Origin: JAJFFW01 sp963922595
Lineage (GTDB): Bacteria; Pseudomonadota; Alphaproteobacteria; Caulobacterales; Parvularculaceae
DNA length: 30,386 nt
NCBI GenBank assembly: GCA_963922595.1
Contig: CAWUIM010000037.1
Span: 1 to 30,386, forward strand
Direction: 5' to 3'
A program made the position numbers and the translations under genes. The notes below the pieces were generated by a model. The model had not been told where the DNA came from. It made no database searches and saw nothing but the letters and a program-made list of their open reading frames with translations. Positions within the stretch are counted from its first letter, which is position 1, and each line of letters opens with the position of its first letter. Of this stretch, positions 24,170 to 30,386 are shown piece after piece.

Positions 24170-25429
24170 ATGTTGGATATGAAAGAAAAAAACACACCAA
24201 ACGAAGTTGCGCCTCTTATCGTTACTTCGCAAAACTTCGACCAAGCGCTACAGGCGACGTCGGTCTTCTTTAAGCTCGCCTGCCGAATTGTTCTGCGCAT
24301 GAAATATGGCTCGGTGATCTTTCATCTCCCCGACGGACGTGTCCTCAAATTTGAAGGCGAGACCGAGCCTGATGAGACAAGCATCCTCCTTGTGCGCAAT
24401 TTTGATTTTGCGCGCCGCGTCTTCTTCAAAGGCGACATTGGCTTTTTTGAAAGCTTCGCTGACGGGGAATGGGAAACGCCGGACCTGGCGCAATGTCTGT
24501 TCGTTTTCGCCAAGAACGCCGAACATATAACCGATTTCTTTGAATCCGCCCCATTCTTTGGATGGCTGGACCGGTTACGCCACGCCATGAACCGCAACAC
24601 CAAGAGCGGCTCGAAGCGCAACATCATGGCCCACTATGATCTCGGAAACGCATTCTACGAGCAGTGGCTCGACCGAACCATGACCTATTCTTCCGCCCGT
24701 TTTGACCGCGACGGAATGGACCTCGCTTCAGCGCAAGCGAGCAAATACCGGGCGCTTGCGGAGACCATGTCGCTTAAGCCTGACGAGACGGTTCTGGAAA
24801 TTGGATCGGGCTGGGGCGGGTTTGCAGAATATGCTGCGAAAGACGTCGGCGCTAGGGTAACTGGCCTCACGATCTCACAAGCGCAATTAGAATTCGCTCA
24901 GGAACGGATCTTCCGCGAAGGCCTGAACGAGAGAGTTGAATTCCGCCTCCAGGACTACCGCGACGCGACGGGCGAATATGACAAGATCGCCTCTATCGAA
25001 ATGTTTGAAGCGGTGGGTAAGGAGTATTGGCCGGCCTATTTTGACAAGCTGCGCCAATGCCTGAAGCCAAACGGCGTCGCCGGACTGCAGATTATCACAA
25101 TCGACGATCGTTATTTCGATCATTATCAGGCCCGGCCTGATTTTATCCAACGATACGTCTTTCCAGGCGGCATGTTGCCGAGCATTCCGATTTTGAAAAA
25201 GCAGATCGAAAGCGCCGGTCTTCTATGGCGCGACGCTTCTGCGTTCGGTCAGGATTACGCGAAAACACTGCACGCATGGATGGATCGTTTCCTCAACGCC
25301 TGGGACGATATCGCGCCGATGGGCTTTGACGATCAATTCAAGAAGCTCTGGCGATTCTATCTCGCCTATTGCGAAGCCGGTTTTCGCGCCAAAACCACGG
25401 ATGTCATCCAGGTTGCGGTTACGCGATAG
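24170..25429 (+). CDS. cfa: Cyclopropane-fatty-acyl-phospholipid synthase
   Basis: 419 residues. Adds a methylene from S-adenosylmethionine across double bonds of unsaturated phospholipid acyl chains. SAM-binding motif VLEIGSGWGGF at 208-218; MAHYDLGNAFYEQWLDRTMTYS just before it, and IASIEMFEAVGKEYWPAYF and DFIQRYVFPGGMLPS after it, are family marks. The N-terminal 130 residues match the lipid-binding domain (FHLPDGRVLKF, FFESFADGEWETPDL). Start ATG at 24170 or the next ATG at 24179; no clear ribosome binding site, so coupling with the photolyase stop is likely. Pairing of photolyase and cfa genes occurs in light- or stress-responsive clusters of other bacteria. Confidence 0.95.
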   Translation: MLDMKEKNTPNEVAPLIVTSQNFDQALQATSVFFKLACRIVLRMKYGSVIFHLPDGRVLKFEGETEPDETSILLVRNFDFARRVFFKGDIGFFESFADGEWETPDLAQCLFVFAKNAEHITDFFESAPFFGWLDRLRHAMNRNTKSGSKRNIMAHYDLGNAFYEQWLDRTMTYSSARFDRDGMDLASAQASKYRALAETMSLKPDETVLEIGSGWGGFAEYAAKDVGARVTGLTISQAQLEFAQERIFREGLNERVEFRLQDYRDATGEYDKIASIEMFEAVGKEYWPAYFDKLRQCLKPNGVAGLQIITIDDRYFDHYQARPDFIQRYVFPGGMLPSIPILKKQIESAGLLWRDASAFGQDYAKTLHAWMDRFLNAWDDIAPMGFDDQFKKLWRFYLAYCEAGFRAKTTDVIQVAVTR

Positions 25430-25435
25430 CGGTGA

Positions 25436-26209
25436 TCAGGGCTTAAATTCAACAACATTTACTTCGTAGAGCACCGGCCAATTTTTCCCGGTAAGGAACA
25501 ACCGCTTTGACGCAGGCTCATAGGCGATGCCGTTGGCCACGTCGTCGCCTTTCGTGCGGTCACGGCCGCGCGGGTGAATGTTGCTGAGGTCGATCAGGCC
25601 TGAGACGACGCCCGTTTCAGGATCGATGCGGAAAATCCAATCGCTCAACCAGACATTGGCGAAAATTTCGCCGTCCACCCATTCGAGCTCATTGAGATAT
25701 TTTACAGGTTGTCCCTGAAGCTTCACCTCCAGCCGCCCCGTTTCCTCAAATGTTTCCGGGTCCAGATACCGCAACGCGCCCGTGCCGTCGGAAAGAATAA
25801 GACGCGCGCCGTCATAGGTCAGGCCCCAGCCTTCGCCCTCATAGCTGAAATTGCTCACCGGTTTGAATGTGTCGAGCTGGTGGACGAACCCTTTTCCGGC
25901 TTTCCAGGTCAGGCTGACGATATTATCGCCGACCGCCGTCGACCCTTCGCCGAATACTTCATCGGGCAGCGGTTTCTTTCTGACGGGCCTGCCTGTCCGG
26001 ATGTTGACCTGGCGCAAGCTTGAGCGGCCCTTCCGGCCAGTGCTTTCAAAAAGCCTTCCCTTGGAAAAGAACAAGCCCTGGGTGAAAGCATTGTCATCAT
26101 GCGGATAAACATTCCGTACGTCGACAGTATAAATCTTCGGCGCCGGCGGCGCTTCGGTCGCATCCTGCACCGCGAAAGCGGCAACGCTTATCAAAAAGAG
26201 ACCGATCAT
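25436..26209 (-). CDS. Glutaminyl-peptide cyclotransferase (glutamine cyclotransferase family), exported
   Basis: 257 residues from ATG at 26209 (a TTG one codon upstream is equally possible; AAGGAAGG lies 10-13 bases before). Hydrophobic N-terminus MIGLFLISVAAFAVQDA looks like a short signal peptide, though it lacks a basic residue at its start. The mature part is the five-bladed propeller type seen in plant and bacterial glutaminyl cyclases: YPHDDNAFTQGLFF, LFESTGRKGRSSLRQVNI, GWGLTYDGARLILSDGTGAL, YLNELEWVDGEIFANVW and GIAYEPASKRLFLTGKNWP. It converts N-terminal Gln to pyroglutamate on exported proteins. Convergent with cfa (six-base gap). Confidence 0.88.
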   Translation of the reverse strand: MIGLFLISVAAFAVQDATEAPPAPKIYTVDVRNVYPHDDNAFTQGLFFSKGRLFESTGRKGRSSLRQVNIRTGRPVRKKPLPDEVFGEGSTAVGDNIVSLTWKAGKGFVHQLDTFKPVSNFSYEGEGWGLTYDGARLILSDGTGALRYLDPETFEETGRLEVKLQGQPVKYLNELEWVDGEIFANVWLSDWIFRIDPETGVVSGLIDLSNIHPRGRDRTKGDDVANGIAYEPASKRLFLTGKNWPVLYEVNVVEFKP

Positions 26210-26285
26210 CAACGCGAATTCGCCTTCCTTAATCGCGATCTATTAGCTGCGCTGACCATAGCTGCAAATTTCCTAAATGACTAAT

Positions 26286-26317
26286 GCGATAATCGCCGCT
26301 TCGTGATCGATTATCGC
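26286..26317. promoter_or_regulatory. Inverted repeat with ten-base perfect arms before cysK
   Basis: GCGATAATCG (26286-26295) and CGATTATCGC (26308-26317) separated by 12 bases, 83 bases before the cysK start. It can form a hairpin or bind a dimeric regulator. There is no T-run after it, so it is not a standard terminator. The gap between the glutaminyl cyclase and cysK genes (26210-26399) holds nothing else I can name. Confidence 0.5.
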
Positions 26318-26399
26318 TTGCGGGCGTTGTTGGCGCTCCTTAGATACTGGCGAATTAAGACGATAAGAAGACACATTGCGCGCGAAGGGACACCCGGCG

Positions 26400-27419
26400 A
26401 TGGTAACGCGTTCACACCTCTCCCTGCACGGTTCTATTCTCGACACGATCGGCGGCACGCCGTTGATCCGACTGAAGAGAGCGTCCGAAGAAACCGGCTG
26501 CGAAATTTACGGCAAGGCGGAGTTTCTCAACCCCGGCCAATCAGTGAAAGATCGCGCCGCGCTCGGCATTATTCGCGACGCTGAAAAGAAAGGGACATTG
26601 AAGCCGGGCGGCACGATCGTCGAGGGCACCGCCGGCAATACCGGCATCGGCCTCGCCATGGTCGCCAGCGCATTGGGGTACAAAGTCAAGATCGTATTGC
26701 CGCGCACGCAGAGCGAGGAAAAGAAAACCGCCATCCGCGTTCTCGGCGCTGAGCTTATCGAGGTGGACGCGGTTCCTTACGCTGATCCGAAAAATTATGT
26801 GCACTATTCGCGTGCGCTCGCCGAAGAACTGAATAAGACGGAGCCAAACGGCGCTCTGTGGGCGAACCAATTCGACAATACCGCCAATCGCGATATCCAT
26901 TATGCGACGACCGGCCCGGAGATCTGGAAGCAAACGGACGGACAGGTCGACGGGTTCACCTGCGCCGTCGGTTCAGGCGGCACGCTCGGCGGCGTCACGA
27001 TGGCGCTCAAAGAACGAAACAAAAATGTTCGCTGCGTCCTGACCGATCCGCATGGCGCGAAGCTCTTTCGCTGGGTGAAAGACGGCGTTCTGGAATCAGA
27101 AGGCTCTTCGATCATGGAAGGCATCGGCCAGGGGCGCGTCACGGCCAATCTTGACGGTCTCTCCTTTGACGACGCCTTTCGCGTCGGCGACGCCGAAGCG
27201 CTGGAGGTCATCTTCGGGCTCGTGGAGGAAGAAGGCATGTGCCTCGGCGGTTCCGCCGGGATTAATATCGCAGGCGCGGTTCGGCTGGCGAAGGAGATGG
27301 GGCCCGGCCATACGATCGTGACGGTCCTGTGCGATTATGGAAACCGTTACGCATCGAAGATTTTTAATCCGACGTTCCTGCGCGAAAAAAACCTGCCGGT
27401 TCCTTCCTGGATGGCGTAG
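26400..27419 (+). CDS. cysK: Cysteine synthase A (O-acetylserine sulfhydrylase)
   Basis: 340 residues from ATG at 26400, with AAGGGA nine bases upstream; an upstream TTG is less likely. PLP enzyme that makes cysteine from O-acetylserine and sulfide. PLP-lysine Lys50 in NPGQSVKDRAA; EGTAGNTGIGLA is the substrate loop; GSGGTLGG binds phosphate; CLGGSAGINIAGA completes the site. It is longer than enterobacterial CysK, by a C-terminal segment DYGNRYASKIFNPTFLREKN, as in the common alphaproteobacterial form; a cystathionine beta-synthase-like activity cannot be excluded. First gene of cysK-sseA-GNAT-metC. Confidence 0.93.
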   Translation: MVTRSHLSLHGSILDTIGGTPLIRLKRASEETGCEIYGKAEFLNPGQSVKDRAALGIIRDAEKKGTLKPGGTIVEGTAGNTGIGLAMVASALGYKVKIVLPRTQSEEKKTAIRVLGAELIEVDAVPYADPKNYVHYSRALAEELNKTEPNGALWANQFDNTANRDIHYATTGPEIWKQTDGQVDGFTCAVGSGGTLGGVTMALKERNKNVRCVLTDPHGAKLFRWVKDGVLESEGSSIMEGIGQGRVTANLDGLSFDDAFRVGDAEALEVIFGLVEEEGMCLGGSAGINIAGAVRLAKEMGPGHTIVTVLCDYGNRYASKIFNPTFLREKNLPVPSWMA

Positions 27420-27428
27420 TCTGGGCCG

Positions 27429-28304
27429 ATGACCCTGCCGACGCCGCTTGTTTCCGCCGACTGGCTGCGCGCCAATCTCGGCGCCGACGGGCTTTCGATC
27501 ATTGACGGCACATGGTTCCTGGACGGCGGCGCTGCTCGCGGACGCGCCGCCTATAATAGCGCCCACGTTCCGGGCGCGGTCTTTTTCGATATCGACGCAA
27601 TCGCGGATCAGGACACCGATCTGCCGCATATGGTGCCGGACGAGGCGACTTTCGCCGAGGCCGTCGGCGCGCTCGGCATTTCCAATCACGACAGCGTCAT
27701 CGTCTATGATCAGCAGGGGCTTTTTTCCGCGCCGCGCGTGTGGTGGACGTTCCGCGCCATGGGCCACGAGGCGGTGGCGGTTTTAAACGGCGGATTGCCC
27801 GGCTGGCGCACAGCAGGCGGGCCGGTGACGGACGCGCCGACGGTCGTAGCAGAAGCGACATTTATTGCGACACGCAAAGACGCGCTGATCGCCGCCGCGG
27901 GCGACATCCGCAAGGGCGGTGTCCGCATCATTGATGCGCGGCCATCGAATCGATTTTGCGGCGAGGCGCCGGAGCCCCGCCCCGGCCTTATCGCAGGCGC
28001 GATGCCGGGCGCGCAAAACACGCCGGCCACGTCTCTCATCACCGACGACGGGATGCTCGAAGGAGACGAATTCCTTGCGCGCATGCTCAATCCCCCTGAA
28101 GCAAATGACGGCCGCGCCATCGTCACCTGCGGATCGGGCGTCACCGCCGCCATCCTGGGATTGGCGCTCGCCAAACTTGGCCATTGCGATTGGCGGCTCT
28201 ATGATGGGTCATGGGCCGAATGGGGGCGCGCCGAAAACGACCGCGCACTCTTTCCCGTTATCGCAAACACCGAGTCTGATCGCACCGATGCCGAAAAAAA
28301 TTGA
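27429..28304 (+). CDS. sseA: 3-mercaptopyruvate sulfurtransferase
   Basis: 291 residues, two rhodanese domains. The C-terminal one carries the catalytic Cys234 in CGSGVTA, the loop of mercaptopyruvate sulfurtransferases (rhodaneses have CRKGVTA-like loops). The N-terminal inactive domain has YNSAHVPGAVFFDIDAIAD and PRVWWTFRAMGHEAVAVLNGG. It transfers sulfur from 3-mercaptopyruvate to cyanide or thiol acceptors, in cysteine breakdown. Starts nine bases after cysK, and the following gene starts within its last 17 bases. Confidence 0.92.
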   Translation: MTLPTPLVSADWLRANLGADGLSIIDGTWFLDGGAARGRAAYNSAHVPGAVFFDIDAIADQDTDLPHMVPDEATFAEAVGALGISNHDSVIVYDQQGLFSAPRVWWTFRAMGHEAVAVLNGGLPGWRTAGGPVTDAPTVVAEATFIATRKDALIAAAGDIRKGGVRIIDARPSNRFCGEAPEPRPGLIAGAMPGAQNTPATSLITDDGMLEGDEFLARMLNPPEANDGRAIVTCGSGVTAAILGLALAKLGHCDWRLYDGSWAEWGRAENDRALFPVIANTESDRTDAEKN

Positions 28305-28827
28305 CGTCCTGATTACTTATCTTGAGCAGACCGAGCGGCCGGCGCCGCCCCGCGCGCCGCATCCGCGCGGCAAACTAGCTATCTTGCGCGCCGAGGCGGC
28401 GCCTGTGCACTTCTACCGCTATGTTCATGAAAAGGTGGGCGATCCCTACAAATGGGTCAGCCGGAAAATCATGGACGACAAGGCGGTCGCCGAAATTATT
28501 CATGACCCGAATGTTTATGTTTACATCCTTTATGTGGATGGCGTGCCTGCGGGTCTCGCCGAAATAGACGCGCGCGATCAAAAGATCGCTGAGATAAAAT
28601 TTTTCGGCTTGATCCCAGACTATATCGGGCGCGGGCTTGGGCGCTATTTTTTGGCGCACGCAATTGATCTCGCCTGGTCTTTGCGGCCGGAGCGCGTCCG
28701 CCTTGAGACCTGCACGCTCGACCATCCGGCCGCCTTACCGCTTTACCAGAAGTTAGGCTTCACCGTATTTGATCAACGCAAGGGACAGGTCGAATTGCCT
28801 GACCATGTTATAGAAAAGAGCGCATGA
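28288..28827 (+). CDS. GNAT family N-acetyltransferase
   Basis: 179 residues. The start ATG at 28288 overlaps the sseA end by 17 bases. The acetyl-CoA loop is LIPDYIGRGLGRYFLAHAID (R/Q-x-x-G-x-G type), followed by VRLETCTLDHPAALPLYQKLGFTVFDQ, the C-terminal signature of the GNAT fold. The N-terminus (MPKKIDVLITYLEQTERPAP) is the region that binds the acceptor and is not diagnostic. It is in a sulfur amino-acid operon and overlaps metC by ATGA, so an acceptor among amino acids or their derivatives is plausible, but not shown. Confidence 0.88.
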   Translation: MPKKIDVLITYLEQTERPAPPRAPHPRGKLAILRAEAAPVHFYRYVHEKVGDPYKWVSRKIMDDKAVAEIIHDPNVYVYILYVDGVPAGLAEIDARDQKIAEIKFFGLIPDYIGRGLGRYFLAHAIDLAWSLRPERVRLETCTLDHPAALPLYQKLGFTVFDQRKGQVELPDHVIEKSA

Positions 28828-29984
28828 AACAGCCGACGAAACTTGTCACCGCTGGGCGGCCCCATCAACGCCCGTCGCACGCCGTCAACCACGGCGTTGA
28901 ACGCGCTTCGACGTTTCTCTTTCCCACTTATGATGATTATCTGGAGGGCGGGCGTAATATCACTTATGGGCGCCTCGGAGGAACGAATCATCGCGCGCTG
29001 GAAGAAGCCGTTAATATTCTAGAAGGCGGATTTGAAACCCGCCTCGCCTGCTCAGGGTTGCAAGCCTGCATCGCCGCCATTCTCGCCTTTGTCGAAACCG
29101 GCGACGAAGTCTTGATGACAGACAGCGCGTATGACCCGACAAGGAAATTTTGCGACCGGTTCCTGAAGCGGTTCGGCGTCAAAACCGTCTATTATGATCC
29201 GATGATCGGCGAGGACATTGCGTCTTTGATGACGCCGAAGACAAAAGTCGTCTTCGCAGAATCGCCGGGCTCCCTCACCTTCGAGGTGCAGGATATTCCA
29301 GCGCTCGCCGAAGCCGCGCACGCAAACGGCGCGAAATTGATTGTCGATAATACGTGGGCGGCTGGCTTGTATCTGAAGCCCATCGCACTCGGCGCCGACG
29401 TGAGCGTGCAGGCGGCCACAAAGTATCTCGTGGGGCATGCGGACTGTTTGCTCGGCACAATCACCGCTTGCGACGAAGAGTCCGCGCGCGCAATCTTCTA
29501 TTCGCTTTTGCAATTGGGCGGGAATGTCTCCGCGGACGACGCCTGGCTCGCCTTGCGCGGCGTGCGCACGCTGGCGACGCGCTTGCCTGTTCACGAAGAA
29601 AATGGGCTAAAGCTTGCGAAATGGCTCGCCAAGCGTCCGGAAGTTGAACGGGTCATCCACCCGGCGATCAAGGGATGCCCGGGTCACGCAGTGTGGAAGC
29701 GTGATTTCAAAGGGGCGACCGGCCTGTTCGGCGCGGTCCTGAAACCAGTGGACCTGCCGGCGTTGAAAGCGTTTTTTAACAGCTTCAAACTTTTCGGGAT
29801 GGGGTTTTCCTGGGGCGGTTATGAGAGCCTTTGCATTCACGTTCATCCTGAACGCAACCGAACGGCGACCGATTGGAAAGAAGACGGGCCCACATTACGA
29901 TTTCACGCCGGCCTTGAAGATTTTGACGATATGACCAACGATTTAAGCGCCGCATTTGCAGCCATGGCGGCTGTACAGGAATAA
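28824..29984 (+). CDS. metC: Cystathionine beta-lyase
   Basis: 386 residues. ATG overlaps the GNAT stop as ATGA. Cys/Met-metabolism PLP family with Lys200 in ATKYLVGHAD, substrate region ITYGRLGGTNHRALEEAVN, VDNTWAAGLYLKPI and a C-terminal FGMGFSWGGYESLC typical of the MetC subgroup (the SWGG segment). It splits cystathionine to homocysteine, pyruvate and ammonia for methionine synthesis. It may also act as a cysteine desulfhydrase. Last gene of the sulfur operon; a lipoprotein gene follows after 21 bases. Confidence 0.93.
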   Translation: MKQPTKLVTAGRPHQRPSHAVNHGVERASTFLFPTYDDYLEGGRNITYGRLGGTNHRALEEAVNILEGGFETRLACSGLQACIAAILAFVETGDEVLMTDSAYDPTRKFCDRFLKRFGVKTVYYDPMIGEDIASLMTPKTKVVFAESPGSLTFEVQDIPALAEAAHANGAKLIVDNTWAAGLYLKPIALGADVSVQAATKYLVGHADCLLGTITACDEESARAIFYSLLQLGGNVSADDAWLALRGVRTLATRLPVHEENGLKLAKWLAKRPEVERVIHPAIKGCPGHAVWKRDFKGATGLFGAVLKPVDLPALKAFFNSFKLFGMGFSWGGYESLCIHVHPERNRTATDWKEDGPTLRFHAGLEDFDDMTNDLSAAFAAMAAVQE

Positions 29985-30005
29985 CCCCTCCAGAAGGTTC
30001 GCTTC

Positions 30006-30305
30006 ATGAAACATCTCCTCATCGCCGCCAGCCTGGTCGCCGCAACCGGATGCGTCACCACGAATGGCGGCGTTACGCGACTAACGTCGACGCCGCCCGG
30101 CGCCACCGCCACAATCGGCGCCTATGGCGAATGCGAGACGCCGTGCACAGCGCAGATCGTCAGTCCGGTGACAATCACCTTCGCGAAAATCGGCTATAAG
30201 CCGCAAACGCTCTCCGTCGCGCCCGGGCGCAAATCGGTCGCTGTGGAACTTGAACTCGCCGCGCCCACCGAGAATGTGGAAGAAACAGCCCTGCCCGAAC
30301 TTTAG
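30006..30305 (+). CDS. Small lipoprotein with PEGA-like domain
   Basis: 99 residues; AGAAGG eight bases before the ATG. A short signal peptide (MKHLLIAASLVAATG) ends at Cys16, a weak lipobox (A-T-G-C), so it is probably a lipid-anchored protein. Residues 27-80 resemble PEGA-type surface domains: LTSTPPGATATIGAYGECETPC with two cysteines that may pair, then TITFAKIGYKPQTLSVAPG. Ends with an acidic tail. Function unknown. It lies 21 bases after metC and converges on the tRNA gene. Confidence 0.78.
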   Translation: MKHLLIAASLVAATGCVTTNGGVTRLTSTPPGATATIGAYGECETPCTAQIVSPVTITFAKIGYKPQTLSVAPGRKSVAVELELAAPTENVEETALPEL

Positions 30306-30309
30306 AAGG

Positions 30310-30386
30310 TGGCGACCCCGCCAGGACTCGAACCTGGAACCTATTGATTAGAAGTCAATTGCTCTATCCAGTTGAGCTACGGGGCC
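30310..30386 (-). tRNA. tRNA-Arg, anticodon TCT
   Basis: A 77-base cloverleaf on the minus strand, including an encoded CCA. Acceptor arms GGCCCCG and CGGGGTC, discriminator G, D arm GCTC/GAGC, anticodon stem ATTGA/TCAAT with loop CTTCTAA (anticodon at 30352-30350), five-base variable loop AGGTT and T arm CCAGG-TTCGAGT-CCTGG. It reads AGA and AGG codons. The 5' end is the last base of the window. Confidence 0.96.

Noticed and set aside
30310..30386. tRNA-Arg gene as an attachment site for an integrated element.
   Set aside because: No integrase gene, no direct repeat of the tRNA end and no change in gene type near it; the flank beyond 30386 is not visible.
1..30386. Search for CRISPR arrays, insertion sequences, prophage or toxin-antitoxin genes.
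   Set aside because: No tandem repeat-spacer pattern, transposase, integrase, phage structural gene or recognisable toxin/antitoxin pair was seen on either strand.

Overview
The window is a gene-dense stretch of an alphaproteobacterial chromosome, GC-rich by eye. It holds 29 protein genes, one of them cut by the window edge, and one tRNA gene. The evidence for Alphaproteobacteria is the cvpA-purF pair, the divergent kdsA/kdsD Kdo genes of an LPS-bearing cell, the split E1-alpha/E1-beta/E2 oxo-acid dehydrogenase, and a helix-hairpin-helix tail of the kind that many alphaproteobacteria append to ribosomal protein L21 and NuoE. A Parvularculales/Hyphomonadaceae-like host is a guess only. I see no insertion sequence, prophage, CRISPR array or rRNA.

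Layout. (1) 1-2611, minus strand: branched-chain 2-oxoacid dehydrogenase operon, E1-alpha, E1-beta, then E2 running off the left edge. (2) 2829-7318, minus strand: tightly overlapping SDR dehydrogenase, HyuA-type and HyuB-type hydantoinase/oxoprolinase operon, with a divergent TetR-family repressor gene at 7411-8019. (3) 8081-11427, plus strand: an AT-rich promoter region with two perfect palindromes, then a neutral-lipid/granule module: wax ester synthase/diacylglycerol acyltransferase with an unusual C-terminal helix-hairpin-helix domain, an alpha/beta hydrolase, a phasin-like protein with a histone-like Lys/Ala tail, and a strong terminator. (4) 11425-14136: membrane protein with a proline-rich linker, fatty acid desaturase, small Cys-rich unknown protein. 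(5) 14137-17865: radA, cvpA and purF, all on the plus strand. (6) 17887-20054: a DUF2306 membrane protein facing a membrane-embedded AraC-type regulator. (7) 20074-21972: kdsA and kdsD, divergent, for Kdo synthesis. (8) 21986-26209: small membrane protein, photolyase plus cyclopropane-fatty-acid synthase, secreted glutaminyl cyclase. (9) 26400-29984: sulfur amino-acid operon cysK, sseA, GNAT acetyltransferase, metC. (10) A PEGA-type lipoprotein, then tRNA-Arg(TCT) on the minus strand at the right edge.

How the genes work together. The most distinctive part is the storage-lipid module. An acyltransferase that makes wax ester or triacylglycerol, a hydrolase that could mobilise it, and a phasin-like coat protein are in one transcription unit ending at a clear terminator. 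Both the enzyme (helix-hairpin-helix tail) and the coat protein (Lys/Ala-rich tail) carry extensions of a kind that can contact nucleic acid. This raises the hypothesis, not shown here, of lipid bodies tethered to the nucleoid in the way PhaF links PHA granules to DNA in Pseudomonas. A 9-base word shared between the tetR/SDR intergenic region and one palindrome in front of the acyltransferase suggests that the neighbouring TetR protein may control both units.

No stretch without a gene exceeds 300 bases. The longest gaps are 18715-18968 (divergent promoter region with two dyads), 2612-2828 (possible promoter of the dehydrogenase operon), 26210-26399 (inverted repeat before cysK), 13979-14136 (no clear elements beyond the radA ribosome binding site), 8020-8174 (two palindromes) and 15517-15656 (no clear element).
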